Of a stretch of 64,000 nucleotides of DNA, positions 9,583 through 18,678 are shown in pieces (position 1 is the stretch's first letter; each line of letters starts with the position of its first letter). Below the pieces are notes generated by a model that did no database searches, was not told where the DNA came from, and saw only the letters and a program-made list of their open reading frames with translations. This DNA is from Rhodoferax sp. (GTDB taxonomy: Bacteria; Pseudomonadota; Gammaproteobacteria; Burkholderiales; Burkholderiaceae_C): positions 1 to 64,000 of the forward strand of contig NZ_JAUSLE010000050.1 of NCBI RefSeq assembly GCF_030646845.1, written 5' to 3'. The translations under genes and the position numbers were made by a program.

Positions 9583-10566
9583 ATGACCCATAAGACTGTG
9601 ACCGTTTCAACCGTATTGCAGGCAGCCGCCCTGGCCGTGACGCTGGCAAGTTCCAGCGCCATGGCGCAAGCCTGGCCGAGCAAATCCATCAGCCTGATCG
9701 TGCCATTTCCGGCCGGTGGCACCACCGATGTGCTGGCACGCGCCGTCGGCCTGGAACTGTCCAAAAGCCTGGGGCAACCGGTGATTGTGGAAAGCAAACC
9801 GGGCGCGGGTTCCACACTGGGTGCCGACTACGTGGCAAAAGCCAAGCCCGATGGCTACACGCTGCTGATGGGCGCGGTGCACCACACCATTGCCACCAGC
9901 GTGTACAAGAAGCTGGCCTATGACTTCCAGAAAGACTTCGCGCCGGTCACGACCGTGGCCCTGGTGCCCAACGTGCTGGTGGTCAACCCGGCCGTGCCAG
10001 CGAAGAATGTCAAGGAACTGCTGGCACTGGCCAAGGCGGAACCTGGCAAGCTGACCTATGGCTCCAACGGTAACGGCACCGGCCAGCACCTGATTGGCGC
10101 GCAGTTTGAAGGCATGGGCGGCGTGCAGTTGCTGCACGTGCCCTACAAGGGCAGCGGCCCGTTGACCACCGACTTGCTGGGCGGGCAGATCACCATGTCG
10201 TTCGACACCATCACACCGGTGCTGCCGCACATCAAGGCCGGCAAGCTGCGGGCCCTGGCCGTGACGACCGCCACGCGCTCAAAGGCCCTGCCTGAGGTGC
10301 CCACCCTTGATGAGTCCGGTCTCAAGGGCTTCAATCTGGGTACCTGGTTTGGCGTGCTGGCGCCCGCCGCCACGCCGCGCGATGTCGTGACCCGGCTCAA
10401 TACCGAAATCGTCAAGATCATCAACTCCCCGGAGTTCAAAAAGAAGATGGACGACATCGGGGCCGAGCCAATCGGCAACACGCCCGAGCAGATGGCGAGA
10501 CAAATCAAGGACGATACCGAGCGCTTTGCCAAGCTGGTGAAGGAGGCCAGGGTAAGCATCGAATAA
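9583..10566 (+). CDS. Tripartite tricarboxylate transporter substrate-binding protein (TctC/Bug family)
   Basis: Signal peptide, WPSKSISLIVPFPAGGTTDVLAR, VIVESKPGAGSTLGADYVAKAKPDGYTLLMG. Confidence 0.95.
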   Translation: MTHKTVTVSTVLQAAALAVTLASSSAMAQAWPSKSISLIVPFPAGGTTDVLARAVGLELSKSLGQPVIVESKPGAGSTLGADYVAKAKPDGYTLLMGAVHHTIATSVYKKLAYDFQKDFAPVTTVALVPNVLVVNPAVPAKNVKELLALAKAEPGKLTYGSNGNGTGQHLIGAQFEGMGGVQLLHVPYKGSGPLTTDLLGGQITMSFDTITPVLPHIKAGKLRALAVTTATRSKALPEVPTLDESGLKGFNLGTWFGVLAPAATPRDVVTRLNTEIVKIINSPEFKKKMDDIGAEPIGNTPEQMARQIKDDTERFAKLVKEARVSIE

Positions 10567-10678
10567 GCGCGCAAAGCCATGGCGTCCGGTGCGCAGTGAG
10601 GGGACAAGGCTGGGGCAACACATAATTGGCCTTGAGGCCTTCGTGACACCCCCAATCCTTCCTCATCCAGTTCCCGCC

Positions 10679-11986
10679 ATGAACCCCACCACCGATCCGC
10701 GCAAGTTTCTTGAACACCTGTACGCCGTAGCGGTGCGGCGAGCGCTGCCGCTGCACAATACGGCCGCGTACCTTCCCGCACCGCCGAAAGGCCGGACCCT
10801 GGTGCTGGGTGCCGGCAAGGCCGCTGGCGCCATGGCGCAGGCGGTGGAGGCCTTCTGGCCTGAAGATGCGCCGCTGCAGGGACTGGTGGTGACGCGTTAC
10901 CAGCACATTCCACCGCGCCCACCGGGCTTGACGCAGCGCATTGAAGTGGTCGAGGCCGCGCACCCGGTGCCCGATGCGGCGGGCCTGGCAGCCGCCGAGC
11001 GCATGCTGGGTCTCGCGCAAGGGCTGGGACCAGACGATCTGGTGCTGTGCCTGATATCGGGCGGCGGCTCGGCCCTGCTGACCCTGCCGGCGCAAGGTCT
11101 GACACTGGCCGACAAGCAGCGTATCAACAAGGATTTACTCCGTAGCGGCGCCAATATTGCCGAGATGAACTGCGTGCGCAAGCACCTCTCGCGCATCAAG
11201 GGCGGACGCCTGGCCGAGGCCTGCGCACCTGCGCGGGTCGTGACGCTGGCCATCAGCGATGTGCCGGGGGATGACCCCTCCATCATTGCCAGCGGGCCGA
11301 CTGTCGCCGACGCCACCACCTGTGCCGACGCGCTATCAATTTTGAATCGTTACAACATTGATATACCAGGGCCAGTGGCCGATTTGCTTCTAAGTGGCGC
11401 GCTGGAAACGCCCAAGCCTGGCGATCCTGCTTTGGCGAACACGCATGTTCACCTGATTGCCACGCCCCAGCAGTCGCTGGAGGCGGCGGCTGACGCCGCC
11501 CGCGCGCTGGGTCTGGCGGCTTATATCCTGAGTGATGAGATGGAAGGCGAGTCCCGCGAAGTGGGCAAAGTGCACGCGGCGCTGGCGCGTGCCGTGGCCG
11601 TCAAGGGCCAGCCGTTTCAACGGCCTTGCGTCATCCTCAGTGGTGGCGAAACCACCGTGACCGTGCGCGCCACGGCGGCGGGCGCGCCGGGTGGTCGCGG
11701 CGGGCGCGCTGGCGAATTCTGTCTGGGGCTGGCCCAGGCCCTGCAGGGTCAGGCCCGGGTATACGCCCTGGCGGCGGATACCGACGGCATCGACGGTGTG
11801 GAAGACAACGCCGGCGCCTGGGTGGAACCCGCCACGCTGAGTCGGGCACTGCTCAAAGGCATGAAAATCGACGATTACCTGGACCGCAACGATGCCTATG
11901 GCTATTTTTCGGGTTTGGGCGATCTGGTCAGCACCGGGCCAACGTTCACCAACGTCAATGATTTCCGCGCCGTGCTGGTTTTGTGA
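10679..11986 (+). CDS. Glycerate 2-kinase / hydroxypyruvate reductase (GckA/TtuD, MOFRL family)
   Basis: LVLGAGKAAGAMAQAVE, LISGGGSALLTLPA, ISDVPGDDPSIIASGPT, MOFRL-like ILSGGETTVTV...GRAGEFCLGLAQAL. Confidence 0.92.
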   Translation: MNPTTDPRKFLEHLYAVAVRRALPLHNTAAYLPAPPKGRTLVLGAGKAAGAMAQAVEAFWPEDAPLQGLVVTRYQHIPPRPPGLTQRIEVVEAAHPVPDAAGLAAAERMLGLAQGLGPDDLVLCLISGGGSALLTLPAQGLTLADKQRINKDLLRSGANIAEMNCVRKHLSRIKGGRLAEACAPARVVTLAISDVPGDDPSIIASGPTVADATTCADALSILNRYNIDIPGPVADLLLSGALETPKPGDPALANTHVHLIATPQQSLEAAADAARALGLAAYILSDEMEGESREVGKVHAALARAVAVKGQPFQRPCVILSGGETTVTVRATAAGAPGGRGGRAGEFCLGLAQALQGQARVYALAADTDGIDGVEDNAGAWVEPATLSRALLKGMKIDDYLDRNDAYGYFSGLGDLVSTGPTFTNVNDFRAVLVL

Positions 11987-12005
11987 GCGTTTTCCTTGCA
12001 ATTGT

Positions 12006-12019
12006 TTGATTTCGCTCAA
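12006..12019. promoter_or_regulatory. Putative FNR-type box
   Basis: TTGAT-TTCG-CTCAA, one mismatch to TTGAT-N4-ATCAA, 36 bp before the start of a Crp/Fnr-family gene. Confidence 0.45.
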
Positions 12020-12054
12020 GATCAAGGGGCGATGAGCGCGGCAAAGTCGGGTCC

Positions 12055-12678
12055 ATGTTATCTGCTGAAACCATTGCCCCTCCCGCTGAGCGACAAGTCG
12101 CCGCCCGGGGTGAACTTTTGTTCAAACGTGCTGTCGCCTCACCATGGGTCAGCTATCTGGAGTCGGGCCGTGTGGCCCTGGGTGTGATGGAAGGCAATGC
12201 CATGGAACACCAGCTCGGGGTGGTGGAAGGGCCCTGCTGGCTGGACGCGACGTCTGCCGTGTTGAACCTGCCCAACCCCGTGGATGCCATTGCAGAGACT
12301 GAAGTCACCTTGCGTCGCGTGCCGGTGGCCGAGTTCCGCCGTTCGCTCTCGGCCATGGCTGCGCCGGCCCAGGCGGTGCTGCACGATGTGGCGATGGCGC
12401 ACAGGCAACAAACCGAGCTGGCTGTCAGCCGGTTGGCCAAGGATGCGGAGGCCCGCTGCGCCGAGTGGCTGCTGCGCAATGCACAGACCGGTGACAAGGG
12501 CGTGATGGCCGTGCTGTTGCAGCAGCGCAAACGATCCATTGCAGCGCAGTTGGGTATTGCGCCCGAGACGCTGTCGCGTGTGCTGCGGCACCTGCGTGAG
12601 CGCAGCCTGATCAGTGGCTCCGGGCGAATCCTGAATCTGGTGGACCCGGGCGGGTTGAGGTCGCTGGCGGGGGTTTGA
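12055..12678 (+). CDS. Crp/Fnr-family transcriptional regulator (no FNR-type N-terminal Cys cluster)
   Basis: cNMP-like N-terminal domain and C-terminal HTH KRSIAAQLGIAPETLSRVLRHLRERSLI. Confidence 0.85.
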   Translation: MLSAETIAPPAERQVAARGELLFKRAVASPWVSYLESGRVALGVMEGNAMEHQLGVVEGPCWLDATSAVLNLPNPVDAIAETEVTLRRVPVAEFRRSLSAMAAPAQAVLHDVAMAHRQQTELAVSRLAKDAEARCAEWLLRNAQTGDKGVMAVLLQQRKRSIAAQLGIAPETLSRVLRHLRERSLISGSGRILNLVDPGGLRSLAGV

Positions 12679-12728
12679 GCTGACTTGCGCAGCAAGCACA
12701 TCCTGCCTTAAGGAGTACGAGTTCAATC

Positions 12729-13046
12729 ATGCTGTACAAGTTCAAATCCCAAGCCTGCGCTGACGTCATCATGCTTGCGATGAACGGCGATCAGATGCTC
12801 GCCATCATTGGCAAGTCCCCGGCGCCACAGGGGATCATTACGGTGGCGCAAATCCCTGCCGCGATTGCCGCGCTCGAAGCGGCCATCGTGGTTCACGAAG
12901 CTGCGCAATCCCGCCGCGACGCGCACCTTCCACTCGAAGAAGACGTTGAAGGCGACAGCGTCATGTTGCGTCAGCGGGCAGCCTCATTCATCGATTTATT
13001 GAGGTGCAGCGCCGAGGCTGGCAAGGATGTGGTCTGGGGCGTGTAA
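12729..13046 (+). CDS. DUF1840-family protein
   Basis: MLYKFKSQACADVIMLAMNGDQMLAIIGKSPAPQGII ... LRCSAEAGKDVVWGV, as I recall the family. Confidence 0.75.
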   Translation: MLYKFKSQACADVIMLAMNGDQMLAIIGKSPAPQGIITVAQIPAAIAALEAAIVVHEAAQSRRDAHLPLEEDVEGDSVMLRQRAASFIDLLRCSAEAGKDVVWGV

Positions 13047-15397
13047 GTCAACGCCATCAAGACATTCTCCGCGGTGGCTGGCGCCGTCAGGCGCACGGGT
13101 TGGTCATCGCCGCGTGCCTGTGCCACGGCGTCTCTTAACGCCTCGTACACGCTGATGGCCAGCATGAACGGCGGCTCACCGACGGCCTTGCTGCCGAACA
13201 CGTTGTCTTCCCGGTTGGGTTCCGTCCAGAGATCAATCTGGAAATGCTCAGGCACATCGCCTGCGGTGGGAATTTTGTAGGTGCTGGGGGCGTGGGTGCT
13301 CAGCTGGCCTTTGTCGTCCCACACCAGCTGCTCGGTGGTCAGCCAGCCCATGCCCTGCACAAAGCCGCCTTCGATCTGCCCGATGTCGATGGCCGGGTTG
13401 ATGGAGCGGCCGACGTCGTGCAGGATGTCAACTCTCAAGACGCGGTTCTCGCCGGTCAGGGTGTCAATCGCCACTTCGGTGCAGGCGGCACCGTAGGCAA
13501 AGTAGTAGAACGGCCGACCACTCAAAGTGGTCTTGTCGTAGTGGATTTTCGGTGTGCGGTAGAAGCCGTCACTCCAGAGCTGGATGCGGTTGGCGTAGGC
13601 CAGTTTCACCACCTCGTCAAAGCTGCGGGTCGCGCTGGGGGAGTGCACCCGGCCCCCTTCAAAGCGGATCGCGCCGGCGCCGCAGCCGTCCAGCCCGCCC
13701 ACAAAGGCACTCAGGTTGTCGCGCACATGGCGGGCGGCAAACTGGGCGGCGCGGCCGTTCAGGTCGGTGCCGGCCGAGGCGGCGGTGGCCGAGGCGTTGG
13801 GGATTTTGCTGGTGTCGCTGGCGGTGGCCAGCACGCGCTCAAACGGCACGCCCAGCTCGTCGGCCACGATCTGCGCCACCTTGGTGTTCAGGCCCTGGCC
13901 CATTTCGGTGCCGCCGTGGTTCACCTGGACGCTGCCATCCAGATAGACATGCACCAATGCCCCGGCCTGGTTGAACAGTGTGGCGGTGAAGGAAATGCCG
14001 AATTTGACGGGCGTGATGGCGAGGCCGCGTTTGATCACCGGTTGGGATGCGTTCCATAAGAAAATAGCCTCCCGCCTACGCCGATACTGCGCAGACTGCT
14101 CCAGTTTTGATAGCAAGGGTTGCAGGATGTTGTCTTCGACGCGCATGCCGTAGTGGGTAACATCGCGACGCCTTTCCGGCGTGGTTGCGGTCCCCGGCGC
14201 GACGATTTCGTCGCCATACAGGTTGCGCACGCGCACATCCAGCGGGTCCAGCCCCAGATTGCGCGCAATGTCACCCAGGATGGACTCGATGACGATCACC
14301 CCCTGGGGTCCGCCAAAGCCGCGAAACGCCGTGTGGCTCTGGGTGTTGAGCTTGCAGCGGTAGGACGCAATTTCCACGTCCTCGAGAAAGTACGCGTTGT
14401 CGGCGTGGAAGACGGCGCGGTCGGCCACCGGGCCGGACAGGTCGGCGCTGAAGCCGCAGTTGGCGGCCATCATGAGCTTCAGGCCACTCAGGCGTCCCGT
14501 GTCGTCAAAACCCGCTGTGTACTCGTAGGCAAACGGGTGGCGTTTGCCGGTGATCATGAAGTCATCGTCGCGGTCCAGACGCAGCTTGATGGGGCGTTTG
14601 AGTTTGTTGGCCGCAATCGCTGCCCACACCGCCAGATGCCCGGCCTGCGTCTCCTTGCCGCCAAAGCCGCCGCCCATGCGGCGGCATTCCACCCGCACGG
14701 CATGGTTGTCCAGCCCCAGGGCGTGCGCCACCCAATGCTGCACCTCGCCGGGGTGCTGCGTACTGGAATACACCGCCCACTGGTTCTGTTCCTGCGGCAG
14801 CACGTAGGCAATCTGGCCTTCCAGATAGAAGTGTTCCTGGCCCCCCACCTCCAGCGTGCCGCTCAGGGCATGCGCAGCGCGGGACAAGGCCTGTGCCGCG
14901 TCACCGCGCCTGACAAAAACCGGCGGCAGCACATAGCTTTGCGCTGCCAGCGCGTCCTTGATGCTCAGAATGGCGGGCAGGGCTTCGATGTCGAGTTTGA
15001 CCTTGCGCGCGGCATGGCGGGCCTGCATTACGCTGTCGGCCACCACGAGGCCGACCACCTGCCCAACATGTTGCACCGTGTCGATGGCGAAGATGGGTTC
15101 GTCGCCGGCAAAGGCCGCCAGCATGGGGTTGCCGGGAACGTCCCGGGCCAGGACCACGTCCCGCACGCCCGGCATGGCCAGTGCGGCGCTGGCGTCCACA
15201 CCGCGCAGTCTGCCGTGGGCTTGGGTTGAGACGATGGGGGCGGCGTACAGCGTGCCGCGCACTTCGGGCATGTCGTCCACGTAGGTCGCGGCGCCTGCCA
15301 CTTGGGCCACTGCGCTTTCGTGGGGCTGGGACCTGCCGCTGGCCGGCAGGCTCAAGTGACCGCTTGGGAGCGCTTCGGGTTGACGGGTGTCGTTCAT
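12971..15397 (-). CDS. xdhB: Xanthine dehydrogenase molybdopterin-binding (large) subunit XdhB
   Basis: VGKSVPHESAVAQVAGAATYVDD-type start, RMGGGFGGKETQAG, TAFRGFGGPQG, NHGGTEMGQGLNTKVAQI, GEPPFMLAISVYEALRDA. Confidence 0.95.
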   Translation of the reverse strand: MNDTRQPEALPSGHLSLPASGRSQPHESAVAQVAGAATYVDDMPEVRGTLYAAPIVSTQAHGRLRGVDASAALAMPGVRDVVLARDVPGNPMLAAFAGDEPIFAIDTVQHVGQVVGLVVADSVMQARHAARKVKLDIEALPAILSIKDALAAQSYVLPPVFVRRGDAAQALSRAAHALSGTLEVGGQEHFYLEGQIAYVLPQEQNQWAVYSSTQHPGEVQHWVAHALGLDNHAVRVECRRMGGGFGGKETQAGHLAVWAAIAANKLKRPIKLRLDRDDDFMITGKRHPFAYEYTAGFDDTGRLSGLKLMMAANCGFSADLSGPVADRAVFHADNAYFLEDVEIASYRCKLNTQSHTAFRGFGGPQGVIVIESILGDIARNLGLDPLDVRVRNLYGDEIVAPGTATTPERRRDVTHYGMRVEDNILQPLLSKLEQSAQYRRRREAIFLWNASQPVIKRGLAITPVKFGISFTATLFNQAGALVHVYLDGSVQVNHGGTEMGQGLNTKVAQIVADELGVPFERVLATASDTSKIPNASATAASAGTDLNGRAAQFAARHVRDNLSAFVGGLDGCGAGAIRFEGGRVHSPSATRSFDEVVKLAYANRIQLWSDGFYRTPKIHYDKTTLSGRPFYYFAYGAACTEVAIDTLTGENRVLRVDILHDVGRSINPAIDIGQIEGGFVQGMGWLTTEQLVWDDKGQLSTHAPSTYKIPTAGDVPEHFQIDLWTEPNREDNVFGSKAVGEPPFMLAISVYEALRDAVAQARGDDQPVRLTAPATAENVLMALTYTPQTTSLPASALHLNKSMNEAAR
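14073..14115 (+). repeat. Candidate degenerate copy of the 43-bp element in xdhB
   Basis: CGCCTACGCCGATACTGCGCAGACTGCTCCAGTTTTGATAGCA; correct 3' spacing, and upstream AGAAAATAGCCTCC resembles the xdhA copy flank. Confidence 0.4.
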
Positions 15398-16872
15398 GCG
15401 GGGTCTCCTTCCAGCGTGAAGGATTCCAGGTTGATGCTCTGCTGGCCCTGGCTCTCCAGCCAGAAGCGCTGCAGCAGATTGCCCAGCACCTGCACGCGGT
15501 AGGTGCTTGATGCCCGCATGTCCGAGATCGGCGCGAACTCGTCGCGCAATGTGAGCATCGCTTTCTGCACGGTGTTCAGGTTCCAGGGCTGGCCGGTCAG
15601 TGCCGCTTCCGTTTTCGCTGCCCGCACCGGCGTGGCGGCCACGCCGCCGACGCCGATCGACGCCTGCGCTACCTGGCCTTCTGTCAGACGCAGGCTCAAC
15701 GCCAGGCAAACGGCGGAAATGTCGTCCTCAAACCGTTTGGATATTTTGTAGACCCGGCACAGTTCATCGGGCGTCGCCTTGGGCACCTTGATCCACGCCA
15801 GCACTTCGTCCGCGGCCATCACGTTTTTGCGGTACCCGGTGTACAGCTGCTCCAAGGGCAGTTCCCGGCTGCTCATTCGTCCATTTCTCTCGCTCATCAA
15901 GACCACGTTGGCGCCCAGCGCAATCAGCAGCGGCATCGAATCCCCAATCGGCGAGCCGTTGGCCACATTGCCGCCCAGCGTGCCCGAGTTGCGCACCGGC
16001 AGGCCGGCAAAGCGGGTGGCAAACGTGTGCAGCTGCGGACGGTCGGCCACCAGTGCGGCAAAGGCGTCGGTCAGCGTGACGGCGGCGCCAATGGCGATGT
16101 GGTGCGGGTAGTCCTCAATGCGCCGCAGCTCCTGGACACGGGTCACGTCCAGCACCTTGTCAAACGGCAGGTGCAGCTTGTTGATCCATAGCCCGACATC
16201 CGTGCAGCCGGCCACGATCTGGGCATTGGGGTGCGCGGCGCGGGCGGCCAGCAGGTCGGGCAGGGTGTGCGGAGAAATATATGAGAAATTGGCCTCTAGC
16301 CCCCGTCCAGTATGCGTAAGCAGCTCTAATTGTTGTAGCAAACCGGCTTCGTCGACGCGCACGGGCGGCAATTCGGCCATACGTTGGGCGGCGTCCAGAA
16401 TCGGCCGGTAACCGGTGCAGCGGCACAGATTGCCCGAAAGTTCTTCCCTGGCGAGTTCGCGACTGACCGGTGCGTCGTGGCAGACGTGGTTCTGGTACAT
16501 GCCAAACAGGCTCATGACAAAGCCGGGCGTGCAAAAACCGCATTGGCTGCCATGGCACTGCACCATGGCTTGCTGGGCCGGGTGCAGCGTGCCGTCTTCC
16601 GCGGCCAGGTCTTCTACGGTCCATAGCGCCATGCCGCTGACTGAATGCGCCAGGCGGATGCAGCTGTTGACGGCGCTGTACTTGATGTGATCGCCCTGCG
16701 CCTCGCCCAGCACCACGGTGCAGGCGCCGCAGTCGCCCTCATTGCAGCCCTCTTTGGTGCCAGTGCAGTTCAGATCCTCCCGCAGCACCTGCAGCAGCGT
16801 GCGGGTGGGTGCTACATTGCGCAACGAGACAATTTCGCCACGCCGTACAAATTGAATGGTTTGGGTGTTCAT
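15394..16872 (-). CDS. xdhA: Xanthine dehydrogenase small subunit XdhA (2Fe-2S + FAD)
   Basis: CTGTKEGCNEGDCGACTVVLGE, CGFCTPGFVMSLFGMYQN, LSGNLCRCTGYRPI, FAD domain VAGCTDVGLWINK, LPVRNSGTLGGNVANGSPIGD. Confidence 0.95.
   Translation of the reverse strand: MNTQTIQFVRRGEIVSLRNVAPTRTLLQVLREDLNCTGTKEGCNEGDCGACTVVLGEAQGDHIKYSAVNSCIRLAHSVSGMALWTVEDLAAEDGTLHPAQQAMVQCHGSQCGFCTPGFVMSLFGMYQNHVCHDAPVSRELAREELSGNLCRCTGYRPILDAAQRMAELPPVRVDEAGLLQQLELLTHTGRGLEANFSYISPHTLPDLLAARAAHPNAQIVAGCTDVGLWINKLHLPFDKVLDVTRVQELRRIEDYPHHIAIGAAVTLTDAFAALVADRPQLHTFATRFAGLPVRNSGTLGGNVANGSPIGDSMPLLIALGANVVLMSERNGRMSSRELPLEQLYTGYRKNVMAADEVLAWIKVPKATPDELCRVYKISKRFEDDISAVCLALSLRLTEGQVAQASIGVGGVAATPVRAAKTEAALTGQPWNLNTVQKAMLTLRDEFAPISDMRASSTYRVQVLGNLLQRFWLESQGQQSINLESFTLEGDPA
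16298..16340 (+). repeat. 43-bp coding-invading element, copy in xdhA linker
   Basis: AGCCCCCGTCCAGTATGCGTAAGCAGCTCTAATTGTTGTAGCA; similarity extends upstream (AGAAATTGGCCTCT). Confidence 0.88.
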
Positions 16873-17100
16873 GGTCGGGTCCTTCATCGCCAGCGTAATT
16901 CAAAATCAGGGCAAAACACCAGCGCAAGGGCATTCAGTTGGGCTAGCATATGACATCGTTGCCGCCGAAGGTACGCAAGGTTTGCGCCAACGGATGACAC
17001 GCCGTCACGATCACCGTCCTGCTGGCATCAAGTTGGCATTAACTTTGCATGTTCGTAGCCCGAGTCCATACCAAGTCGAAATAATGAAATCGCCCGCCGC

Positions 17101-18678
17101 ATGACAACCCCCCGACTTCATCTTGCGGGCATCACCAAAAGCTATCCCGGCGTGGTCGCCAACAGCGATGTGTCCCTCACCGTCATGCCGGGCGAGACCC
17201 ATGCGGTGCTGGGCGAAAACGGCGCCGGCAAGTCCACGCTGATGAAGATCATCTACGGTTCGGTCAAGCCGGATGCCGGCACGGTCATGTTCAATGGCCA
17301 GCCGGTGCACATCCGCAATCCGCAAGAGGCGCGTGCGCTGGGCATCAGCATGGTGTTCCAGCATTTCAGCCTGTTTGACACCATCACGGTGGCCGAGAAC
17401 GTCTGGCTGGGGCTGAGCAAGCGCCTGAGCCTGGTTGAAGTCACGCACAGCATCACCGCCAAGGCGTCGGAGTACGGGCTGGACATCGATCCCGGCCGGC
17501 CGGTGCATACCTTGAGCGTGGGTGAAATGCAGCGCGTTGAAATCATCCGTGCCCTGCTGACCAACCCGCAGTTGCTGATTCTGGACGAGCCCACCTCGGT
17601 GCTCACGCCGCAGGCGGTGGAGAAGCTGTTTGTGGTGCTGAAGAAGCTGGCCAGCGAAGGCTGCAGCATTTTGTACATCAGCCACAAACTGCATGAGATC
17701 CGTGAACTGTGCAACGCCTGCACCGTGCTGCGCGGGGGCAAGGTCACCGGCGTGTGCAACCCGGCACAGGAGACCAATGCCTCGCTCTCCAGCATGATGA
17801 TCGGCGCCGAGCCGCCCCAGTTGACCCATCGCGCGCTCAAGGCCGGTGCGCCGGTACTGCGGGTACAGAGCCTCACGCTCGCCCGGGAAGACCAGTTTGG
17901 CGTGGACCTGGAGGGCGTCTCGCTGGAAGTGCGGGCGGGCGAGGTGGTGGGCATTGCCGGGGTTTCCGGCAACGGCCAGAAAGAATTGCTCTACGCCCTG
18001 TCGGGCGAAGATGTGCGCGCCAGCCCCGGGTCGATTCGCATTGGCGAGGCGGATGCGTCGTGCCTGCATCCCGGCGGGCGGCGCAAGCTGGGGCTGCATT
18101 TTGTGCCGGAAGAGCGCCTGGGCCGCGGTGCCGTGCCGACGCTGGGGCTGGCCCACAACCTGCTGCTGACGCGCCAGGAATCCATTTCCCACCCGCGTTT
18201 TGGCGGCGGCTGGATCAGGGTCGGCCACCTGGAGGCGCAGGCCGCTGACATCATCCGGCGCTTCAACGTGAAAGCCGGCGGCCCGCGCTCGGTGGCGCGT
18301 TCGCTCTCGGGTGGCAACCTGCAGAAATTTATTGTGGGCCGCGAGATTGACGCCAAGCCCAGGCTGTTCATCGTGTCGCAACCGACCTGGGGCGTGGATG
18401 TCGGTGCGGCGGCACAGATTCGCGGTGAAATTCTGGCCCTGCGCGATGCGGGTTGCGCCGTGCTGGTGGTCAGCGAAGAACTTGATGAACTGTTTGAGCT
18501 GAGCGACCGCCTGCATGTGATTGCCCGCGGCCGGCTTTCGCCGTCGGTCCCGATAGCGCAGGCCACCGTGGAGCGCATTGGCGAATGGATGAGCGGCTTG
18601 TGGCATGAGGCCGTGCAGACCCATCTGGGCGAGATGGGCGACGCACAGCCGAGCGGAGGTCACCATGCTCAAGCTTGA
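17101..18678 (+). CDS. Nucleoside/purine ABC transporter, duplicated ATP-binding protein
   Basis: Two ABC domains (GENGAGKST; LSVGEMQRVEIIRALL; second domain LSGGNLQKFIVGREID); followed by two permeases and a BMP protein. Confidence 0.93.
   Translation: MTTPRLHLAGITKSYPGVVANSDVSLTVMPGETHAVLGENGAGKSTLMKIIYGSVKPDAGTVMFNGQPVHIRNPQEARALGISMVFQHFSLFDTITVAENVWLGLSKRLSLVEVTHSITAKASEYGLDIDPGRPVHTLSVGEMQRVEIIRALLTNPQLLILDEPTSVLTPQAVEKLFVVLKKLASEGCSILYISHKLHEIRELCNACTVLRGGKVTGVCNPAQETNASLSSMMIGAEPPQLTHRALKAGAPVLRVQSLTLAREDQFGVDLEGVSLEVRAGEVVGIAGVSGNGQKELLYALSGEDVRASPGSIRIGEADASCLHPGGRRKLGLHFVPEERLGRGAVPTLGLAHNLLLTRQESISHPRFGGGWIRVGHLEAQAADIIRRFNVKAGGPRSVARSLSGGNLQKFIVGREIDAKPRLFIVSQPTWGVDVGAAAQIRGEILALRDAGCAVLVVSEELDELFELSDRLHVIARGRLSPSVPIAQATVERIGEWMSGLWHEAVQTHLGEMGDAQPSGGHHAQA

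Noticed and set aside
11331-11373. CGCTATCAATTTTGAATCG... in the glycerate kinase gene as another 43-bp element copy
   Set aside because: Only about 18 of 43 positions match the closest copy, the AGCT and AGCCCCC blocks are eroded, and the encoded ALSILNRYNIDIPGPV looks like native family sequence.
17011-18672. 553-aa antisense ORF opposite the ABC ATPase gene
   Set aside because: Shadow ORF; the plus strand encodes a clear ABC ATPase in frame.
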